Shown: positions 5,823-10,699 of the stretch, piece after piece
How positions within the stretch are numbered: the stretch's first letter is position 1
Layout: the number at the start of each line of letters is the position of its first letter
Assembly (NCBI GenBank): GCA_024276395.1
Contig: JAJRXH010000067.1
Location: 1 to 10,699, forward strand
Direction of reading: 5' to 3'
Source of the DNA: an archaeon
GTDB taxonomy: Archaea; Asgardarchaeota; Heimdallarchaeia; Hodarchaeales; S146-22
Length of the DNA: 10,699 nt
Translations under genes and position numbers: made by a program
The notes under the pieces: generated by a model
The model's input: only the letters and a program-made list of their open reading frames with translations
What the model was told of the DNA's origin: nothing
The model's database searches: none

Positions 5823-5894
5823 ATGAGGGCAAAATGGAAGAAAAAACGAATGAGAAGACTTCGACGTCAAATGAGAAGACGCAAGAACAAGTAA
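5823..5894 (+). CDS. rpl41e: ribosomal protein eL41, 23 residues
   Basis: The 24-codon frame encodes a 23-residue, strongly basic peptide that begins MRAKWKKKRMRRL. Human eL41 begins MRAKWRKKRMRRL, so 12 of the first 13 positions agree; the remainder is again almost only Arg, Lys, Gln and Met and ends KNK. eL41 is the smallest ribosomal protein, a single helix lying at the interface of the two subunits in eukaryotic ribosomes; it occurs in eukaryotes and in some archaea. Here it is two residues shorter than the human protein. A perfect ribosome binding site (5810-5815) stands seven bases ahead, and the gene follows the thioredoxin stop by 20 bases, so the two are probably co-transcribed. It is too short for normal gene calling. 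A run of Lys/Arg codons could arise by chance in AT-rich DNA, but not with this order, the Trp at position 5 and this start signal. Confidence 0.9.
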   Translation: MRAKWKKKRMRRLRRQMRRRKNK

Positions 5895-5902
5895 AAGGAA
5901 AT

Positions 5903-5920
5903 CGGGTTTTTAATCCCTTT
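5903..5920. terminator. terminator zone between convergent eL41 and RNase Z-like genes
   Basis: CGGGTTTTTAATCCCTTT lies nine bases past the eL41 stop and six bases past the stop of the convergent gene. The T5 run (5907-5911) suits the plus strand; a weak GGG/CCC stem surrounds it. With only 32 bases between the two stops, both transcripts must end in or beyond this zone. Confidence 0.4.
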
Positions 5921-5926
5921 CTCTTG

Positions 5927-7003
5927 CTAAAGCACGCTAATGATTTCTTTTTTGATCAAGATGAAAGAGAAAGCCTTAGGTACAAGTATTTGTACCTCTG
6001 ATGTAGGGATATAGCTTACCATGGCCTTCTTTATTTCTTCATCTTTATATCGATGTGAAAAATGAATGGGAACTAGAGTCCTTAACCCTTTAATTTGACA
6101 AGAAAAACGGACCAATGTTTCCAAATCTGCATGCCGATCTAGATAATAAACATCTCGAGGATGAAGATAGGAGCAATCATGAATCAATAAATCCGCTCCA
6201 GCATAAAAATTAGCCAGTTTTTCATCAACAGGAGAATCTCCAGAATAACAAAGAATTGACGTTACTTCTCTCGTGAAAATGTCTTCTTTGGTAATTATTT
6301 TTCCGTTGATCAGCATACCATTCTTGGATTTTTTTATTCGACCTATCATCGGACCGGGCGTAATTCCGAGCTCCTTCAACCTTTCCAATTCAAGTTTTTC
6401 TTTCCACATCTCGAACCGATAAGCCACGCTTCCTTGAGGAAGATGACCAGTTTCTGCGCAGCTAATTCGATACTTTCCGTTCTCGATAAAAAAAGATTGT
6501 TCTGGTTCAACTACATGTATCCTAACAATTTCTGCAATAGATTGATGAAGCTCAATAGAAAGAAAACGGGAAAAAAAATCCGCATCAGAAAGAGCTAAAA
6601 ATTCATTCTCATCTTTAACGGGCCATGCCCGAATGACGTTCTGCTTGAAAGGCATCATGGATCCTTTAGGGATGTAGATGTGAAGTGGACGATCTTGTCG
6701 CAGCTCATGATGAAACAACCTCAGCCATCGCAAGTAATGAGCAAGTCCACCCCAATGGTCCCAATGGAAATGAGAAATGAACACGTGTTCTATCCTTGCT
6801 AGGTTAGGTGGTGGATAGCCAAGAAATGCTGCTGGTAGAAGGCCTTCCTCCCTTAACTTGTTCCATCTTCTTCGTGCCTTTAGCATTGACTGAATGAACT
6901 CTGGAGGGATGTCGAATAACACGCACCCATTTACCAAAATTCCTACGGTCCCACTACTTTCACTGGGTACTGTACCCCTAATTCCTAATATAGTTACTAA
7001 CAT
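5927..7003 (-). CDS. metallo-beta-lactamase-fold hydrolase, ribonuclease Z-like
   Basis: This 358-residue soluble protein has the metal-binding set of the RNase Z branch of the fold: H78-x-H80-x-D82-H83 in SHFHWDHWGGL, H187 in CAETGH, D256 in YSGDS, and H314 in PIHFSHRY. Also typical of RNase Z are LGITPGPMIGRIKK (the P-G-P-x-x-G-x-L-K segment) followed by a hydrophobic INGKIITKEDI, and LIHDCSYLHP with a later His (H291). RNase Z cuts the 3' trailer from precursor tRNA. Differences from standard RNase Z are the N-terminus (GIRGTVPSE instead of a G-T-G-x-G-x-P start) and an insert at about residues 110-170, so another nucleic-acid or small-molecule hydrolase of the same branch is possible. The ATG at 7001-7003 has GGAGTGAT just ahead (minus strand, about 7009-7016). 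It is divergent from the archaeosortase gene, with about 207 bases between the starts. Confidence 0.68.
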   Translation of the reverse strand: MLVTILGIRGTVPSESSGTVGILVNGCVLFDIPPEFIQSMLKARRRWNKLREEGLLPAAFLGYPPPNLARIEHVFISHFHWDHWGGLAHYLRWLRLFHHELRQDRPLHIYIPKGSMMPFKQNVIRAWPVKDENEFLALSDADFFSRFLSIELHQSIAEIVRIHVVEPEQSFFIENGKYRISCAETGHLPQGSVAYRFEMWKEKLELERLKELGITPGPMIGRIKKSKNGMLINGKIITKEDIFTREVTSILCYSGDSPVDEKLANFYAGADLLIHDCSYLHPRDVYYLDRHADLETLVRFSCQIKGLRTLVPIHFSHRYKDEEIKKAMVSYIPTSEVQILVPKAFSFILIKKEIISVL

Positions 7004-7210
7004 TTGCGATCACTCCTATCATGCGAAAAGATTCCATCAATGACATTCAGTCTACAGCATTTGGCAAAAAAACTTCAGGCATCATTTCTACTAAAGCTCT
7101 TTGTAGCAATTCTTTTAAACGATGGCTTACAGTATCATCACAGACCAGATTTCTTAAAAAATGCCCCCTAGAGCAATTTGAGAAGATCCAAGATAACAAG
7201 GTGTGAATAG

Positions 7211-7927
7211 ATGGCTACAACAACAGCTCTTCCAACAGCAGAACTAACAAAAGAAGTCCACGAATATAAAACGCAATCCAAGGCCCAACCACCATATAAT
7301 GACCCGTACATGATTGTAACCTTCATAATTTTCAGTTCAATTGCATTAGGCATTTACATCGTTACTGATTATGTCTGGTTAGAAAAACCGACTCGAGACA
7401 TCGCCCGAATGCTTCTATCATTCGTGGGAATAGAGAATCACAATGCTCCTGGGACGATTGAAGATTTCTTAAGAGGGGAAGGCATCTTTTATGAAGCGGT
7501 GGATGAGACCCCTGGAATATTCATCCCCACGACCAACACGAAATATTGGATCGTGAAAGCCTGCACTGGAATGCAGGCTGGTGCTCTGATGCTTGGACTA
7601 ATTGCAATTAGTCATGCCAAGTGGACAAGAAAGGTCATCGCTAGCATCATCTTCTTCATGACTTTATTCATAGGCAACACGTTAAGAATTGCCTTTCACT
7701 TGTTACTCACTTACATCCTTCATTTATACTTTGGCTTAGCTCCCCAGGAGGCTTTTTACTGGGGACATGACGTCACATCAAAAATCATTGGTTTCTTCGG
7801 CACCCTTTTCTTTGCATGGCTCATCGAACAGATGGGAGTTCCAGTAATTGATACCTTTGCAGACTATGTCGATTATGTCCTCTGGAGACTTTCTTGGATT
7901 TATCATAAAGTAACCAATAAAACATGA
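7211..7927 (+). CDS. archaeosortase-family protein (membrane cysteine transpeptidase)
   Basis: This 238-residue integral membrane protein has the exosortase/archaeosortase catalytic triad in order: Cys118 in ACTGMQAG, Arg159 in GNTLRIA, and His186 in WGHDVTSK. I see about five hydrophobic helices, at residues 34-56, 113-135, 141-157, 160-177 and 190-208, with the soluble loop 60-112 between the first two. Archaeosortases cut short C-terminal sorting tags from secreted proteins and in studied haloarchaea replace them with a lipid anchor. The protein is compact: many relatives have more helices. The ATG at 7211 follows AAGGTGTGA (7198-7206) closely, a fair ribosome binding site. No protein with a sorting tag is in the window, so the substrate is unknown. 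The first 30 residues are polar and Thr/Ala/Gln-rich, without a signal peptide. A T-rich terminator follows at 8019-8031. Confidence 0.88.
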   Translation: MATTTALPTAELTKEVHEYKTQSKAQPPYNDPYMIVTFIIFSSIALGIYIVTDYVWLEKPTRDIARMLLSFVGIENHNAPGTIEDFLRGEGIFYEAVDETPGIFIPTTNTKYWIVKACTGMQAGALMLGLIAISHAKWTRKVIASIIFFMTLFIGNTLRIAFHLLLTYILHLYFGLAPQEAFYWGHDVTSKIIGFFGTLFFAWLIEQMGVPVIDTFADYVDYVLWRLSWIYHKVTNKT

Positions 7928-8016
7928 AAGAAAAAACGACAAACACTAAAACATCTGCCCTTTCCATCCATGGAAAGATTTTCTGGGCTTTAGATGTGCC
8001 AGAAACCACACAAGTC

Positions 8017-8033
8017 CATTTTTTTCTTTTTCC
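8017..8033 (+). terminator. oligo-T terminator after the archaeosortase gene
   Basis: T7 (8019-8025), C, then T5 (8027-8031) lie about 90 bases after the archaeosortase stop on its coding strand and before the convergent TPR gene. This is the strongest T-tract of the window and fits archaeal termination. Confidence 0.6.
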
Positions 8034-8060
8034 AATCCAGCTTTCTTCTTCATTGATGAA

Positions 8061-10070
8061 CTATTTCACAAAAAAACAATTTTTCAAGATTTCTTCCCGT
8101 AATTCCTGAAACCATTCACTAGTAAGCAGTCGAACGTCACTAACTGCACCAAACCAATTGTCCAGCAATTTTTTCAGGCACTCCCTTATTTGCGTTGGGA
8201 TGCGATATTCAAAAGGAAGCAGCAAAAGATAAATGCCATAATTACGACCATTAAATCGTTCATCTGGACTCTGAGAATCAGGAAGTATTTTAGTATATAC
8301 CATGGCAACTATCGATTTTGATATGGGAATAGGACCAAAAAGCCCTTCAAAATAACTGCTGCCTTGACCAAAAACCGCAGTAAGTGCATAGGTACTTCGA
8401 ATCAAATCATTTTCATCACAAATCTGTAATGTCACTGAAGAGGCATAAAACAATTCAGGTCCAAGTTTTTCCTGGGTTACAAAGGCATCTCCAACTGACG
8501 CAGCCGAAGATGGCGGCGATACCAAGATTGTGGTCCAAATGGCAAACTCTCTTAGAAAAGTCAAAGAACCTTGAGTTAAATAAGTTTCTAACAAATCATT
8601 TTCATCACCAAACGCTCCAGATGCCCCTCGTTCTTTAGATTCTGCAATGTAAGTCAAAATAGATTCCAAATTCAGTATTGTCCTCAAAGCTTTCTCATTC
8701 CCAACATCAATGGCAACATCTCGCGCTTCTGCGAGTTCTTTCTCAGCACTCATCGTATTTAATGTAAACATCTGAAGAATGGACAACAAGATCTTGCCAA
8801 TGAGAAAATAGGTAACTAAATTTTGCCGAGAGGAATAACCAATAAGAGATTCTAGGTGATCTCTCGCCTTATCAAGATAATTAACATTCTTGTCATCAAG
8901 ATAACGAGATATTTGAATTGCTGATAAATACAGACGACAATTGGTAATAAATTCACCATTTCCCATACTTAATGAATCATTATACACATCTGAAAACAAA
9001 ATTGACGCGATTTCCAGCAATCCTTTTCTAAAGAAACTCATGGCAATGGTCATCTTCACATATTCCAGTTCTTCTTCAGATGAATGAGACCGAGCCATTC
9101 GACTGGCTTGATTTAATCGTTCTAGTGAACGAATGTTTCTTCCAAGAATCTCTTCAACCTCACTCAGCTGACATAGTCTCTTAACCACTTCTTCTTCGTT
9201 ATGGATGTCCCGTGCCAATTCAATGGACTGCAACAAGTACTGATGAGCTTCATCAACACGTCCTTCCTTCAAGTGCAATTCGCCTAAATCACCTAGAATC
9301 ATGGCTTCTCTTCGTCGGTTATGAATTTGTCGTGATATGATCAGAGATTGAGTAAGGTATTCCAATGATTCCTCAAGTTTCCCCTGCTCCCGCTTGATGA
9401 TCCCTAGGTCATGAAGCGCCTCCATCTGACCTAGTAAATCATCTTTTATTCTTGCCTCATCCAATAAATCCGACAAAAGAGAAGATGCTTGAGTGAATTT
9501 ACCTTGACGAATGAGAGATAACGCAATGTTTTCACGAAATCTCCAAGCAAGCACTTCCCATCTTTTTTTTACCAATTCGATCTCTTGGAGAACATTCAGA
9601 GCTTGCTCAAAGTATCGTTGAGCCTCTAGATATCGACCTTTCATTAGGTAATAATACCCAATATTATTCAAGCAAATGCCTAAATCTTCCTTTTGTTCAT
9701 GATTCTTCTGCAAGATGGCTAGGTTTTCTTCGTACTTAACCAAAGCCTCATCGCGTCTCCCCATATTAAAGAGACAAAGAGCCTCCAAGTTTTTAACTTT
9801 AATCAATAATCCCATTTTAACTTCTGATAAAGATAGAGATGACAACTCATCAAGCACGTGTCTAGCATATCTCAATCCTCTTTCGTTATCCCCCATTGAG
9901 ACGACAATGAGACCTTTTACCAAGTACGTGATTGCTCCTAACACGCTACTAGGATAGTAACGATTTACTATCACGAGCTGCTCCAATGAGGACTTGGCTT
10001 TCTCTATCTTTCCTAGTCGGATGTAATCTAACACGGCATCAATGAATTCTAATTCCCAACTCATATCCAT
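8061..10070 (-). CDS. tetratricopeptide-repeat protein with an unassigned C-terminal domain
   Basis: This large soluble protein has 669 residues. Helical TPR-like units run from about residue 5 to 470; the clearest are at about 130-162 (NIGYYYLMKGRYLEAQRYFE), 214-250 (LGIIKREQGKLEESLEYLTQ) and 256-290 (LGELHLKEGRVDEAHQYLLQ), each with the G-Y/L, A and A/L pattern of the repeat. Such arrays bind other proteins. The last part, about 485-669, is not TPR: it is mixed in character, with FGQGSSYFEGLFGPIPISKS and a beta-rich NYGIYLLLLPFEYRIP followed by two amphipathic helices. I do not recognise this domain; a profilin-like fold (longin or roadblock type, frequent in Asgard archaea) is only a guess. 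There is no signal peptide or membrane helix. No ribosome binding site precedes ATG 10068-10070, and a TATA box at 10094-10103 predicts a leaderless mRNA. Another in-frame ATG lies two codons in. Confidence 0.82.
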   Translation of the reverse strand: MDMSWELEFIDAVLDYIRLGKIEKAKSSLEQLVIVNRYYPSSVLGAITYLVKGLIVVSMGDNERGLRYARHVLDELSSLSLSEVKMGLLIKVKNLEALCLFNMGRRDEALVKYEENLAILQKNHEQKEDLGICLNNIGYYYLMKGRYLEAQRYFEQALNVLQEIELVKKRWEVLAWRFRENIALSLIRQGKFTQASSLLSDLLDEARIKDDLLGQMEALHDLGIIKREQGKLEESLEYLTQSLIISRQIHNRRREAMILGDLGELHLKEGRVDEAHQYLLQSIELARDIHNEEEVVKRLCQLSEVEEILGRNIRSLERLNQASRMARSHSSEEELEYVKMTIAMSFFRKGLLEIASILFSDVYNDSLSMGNGEFITNCRLYLSAIQISRYLDDKNVNYLDKARDHLESLIGYSSRQNLVTYFLIGKILLSILQMFTLNTMSAEKELAEARDVAIDVGNEKALRTILNLESILTYIAESKERGASGAFGDENDLLETYLTQGSLTFLREFAIWTTILVSPPSSAASVGDAFVTQEKLGPELFYASSVTLQICDENDLIRSTYALTAVFGQGSSYFEGLFGPIPISKSIVAMVYTKILPDSQSPDERFNGRNYGIYLLLLPFEYRIPTQIRECLKKLLDNWFGAVSDVRLLTSEWFQELREEILKNCFFVK

Positions 10071-10091
10071 TCATGGACACAATTTCTTCTA

Positions 10092-10104
10092 AAAATATAA
10101 AAGA
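10092..10104 (-). promoter_or_regulatory. TATA box for leaderless transcription of the TPR gene
   Basis: On the minus strand the sequence reads ATCTTTTATATTTTTAG. Its centre is about 28 bases ahead of the ATG at 10070, the usual distance from an archaeal TATA box to the transcription start, and no Shine-Dalgarno sequence lies between. Together these predict that the mRNA begins at or very near the start codon. Confidence 0.55.
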
Positions 10105-10144
10105 TTTTGGAGAGAAAGATTCGATAATAATATCACTATTAAGA

Positions 10145-10699
10145 TTAAGATGACTTGAGCTGCTCAAGAATGTGGGAAAACGTCTCGAAAGTCTTTTTGT
10201 CATAAAGAACAAAATATACCATTTTGACAGTAGATTCTGATGATCGCAGTAGATAATCTCGTGCTGCTATGAGAAGAACACGCGCAGCCTCTGATACTGG
10301 ATATCCAAATATACCAGTTGAGATTGCGGGAAAGGCTATGCTCTCAAGTTGAAGTTCATCAGCTTTTTTCAATGAATTTAATATAGCGTTTCTCAGCAGT
10401 TCTTCTTCACCAGATTGACCGCCTCTCCACACGGGACCTACTGCATGGATGACATACTTAACTGGAAGATTTCCAGCCGTGGTTACTGCTACTGCTCCTG
10501 TTGATACCACGCCATGGGATTGGATCCACTTGTCGGATTCTTCTTGAATGACGACACCGCCTTTCCTCACGATAGCTGCAGCTACACCTCCACCGTGCTT
10601 CAAGTATTCATTAGCTGCATTAACAATCGCATCAACTTTCATTTCTGTGATATCTCCTTGTTCCAATTTAATCATGGCCTTACCAATCCGCCATTCTGC
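10145..10699 (-). CDS. macro-domain protein (ADP-ribose binding or hydrolysing), probably 5' truncated
   Basis: Macro domains bind ADP-ribose and often remove ADP-ribose from proteins or deacetylate O-acetyl-ADP-ribose. Visible motifs, numbered from the ATG at 10675, are GDITEMKVDAIVNAAN (7-22), the ligand loop HGGGVAAAI (27-35), GAVAVTTAGNLPVKYVIHAV (60-79) and AISTGIFGYPVSEAARVLL (117-135), all in the standard order. The domain is the whole protein and has no partner domain. The ATG at 10673-10675 has no proper ribosome binding site, and the eight codons upstream to the window edge read AEWRIGKA; similar residues (E-x-R-I-G) commonly precede this domain in archaea. I therefore think the true start is outside the window and give the open frame to the edge. 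The gene lies 74 bases upstream of the TPR gene on the same strand, but the TPR gene seems to have its own promoter. Confidence 0.88.
   Translation of the reverse strand, partial: AEWRIGKAMIKLEQGDITEMKVDAIVNAANEYLKHGGGVAAAIVRKGGVVIQEESDKWIQSHGVVSTGAVAVTTAGNLPVKYVIHAVGPVWRGGQSGEEELLRNAILNSLKKADELQLESIAFPAISTGIFGYPVSEAARVLLIAARDYLLRSSESTVKMVYFVLYDKKTFETFSHILEQLKSS

Noticed and set aside
7021..7206. A 61-codon open frame between the divergent RNase Z-like and archaeosortase genes
   Set aside because: Its ATG overlaps the leader of the minus-strand gene, it has no ribosome binding site, and the product resembles nothing; it occupies the promoter region of both neighbours.
7924..8109. A 61-codon frame overlapping the archaeosortase stop by ATGA
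   Set aside because: The ATGA overlap hints at coupling, but the frame runs through the T-rich terminator and 49 bases into the 3' end of the antisense TPR gene, and its product has no recognisable features.
8403..8608. An exact 17-bp repeat (8403-8419 and 8592-8608), both encoding DENDL in the TPR protein
   Set aside because: The flanking protein sequences do not align, so an internal domain duplication is not supported.

Overview
The window looks archaeal. The signs are an archaetidyl-lipid-type CDP-alcohol phosphotransferase, a Sec61-beta-type translocon subunit, an archaeosortase, TATA-like promoters beside strong GGAGGT ribosome binding sites, oligo-T terminators, and a 23-residue gene for ribosomal protein eL41. 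The eL41 gene, the loose gene spacing (several gaps of 0.3-1.2 kb), the AT-rich composition and a long TPR protein with an unplaced C-terminal domain make an Asgard archaeon (perhaps Heimdallarchaeia-like) my best guess. That placement is inference; no single sequence here proves it.

Layout. At 2-316 (+) is the C-terminal end of a CDP-alcohol phosphatidyltransferase (archaetidylinositol-phosphate synthase type), then a gene-poor gap with a perfect 12-bp hairpin. At 634-1524 (-) is a four-CBS-domain protein, preceded by an exact 25-bp tandem duplication. At 1807-2007 (-) is Sec61-beta. The stretch 2080-2853 (-) holds the wreck of a protein-coding gene, broken by frameshifts and stops. At 3222-5894 (+) lies a co-directional block: sucC, sucD, a GC-rich hairpin, a thioredoxin and eL41. 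At 5927-7003 (-) is an RNase Z-like metallo-beta-lactamase protein, divergent from an archaeosortase at 7211-7927 (+). At 8061-10070 (-) is a 669-residue TPR protein with a probable leaderless promoter, and at 10145-10699 (-) a macro-domain protein that probably starts beyond the window edge.

How the genes fit together. SucC and SucD form the two subunits of succinyl-CoA synthetase (TCA cycle, substrate-level phosphorylation). Thioredoxin and eL41 are 20 bases apart and probably share a transcript. Sec61-beta and the archaeosortase both serve the membrane and secreted proteins, but no recognisable archaeosortase substrate is in the window. The CBS, macro and TPR proteins are probably regulatory, with ligands that cannot be read from sequence.

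The most rewarding points are the eL41 gene, which gene callers easily miss because of its size, the decayed gene at 2080-2853, the compact archaeosortase, the C-terminal domain of the TPR protein, and several tidy non-coding structures (12-bp hairpin, 25-bp tandem repeat, GC-rich hairpin before thioredoxin, palindrome against the sucC ribosome binding site). I saw no CRISPR array, tRNA, rRNA or insertion sequence.
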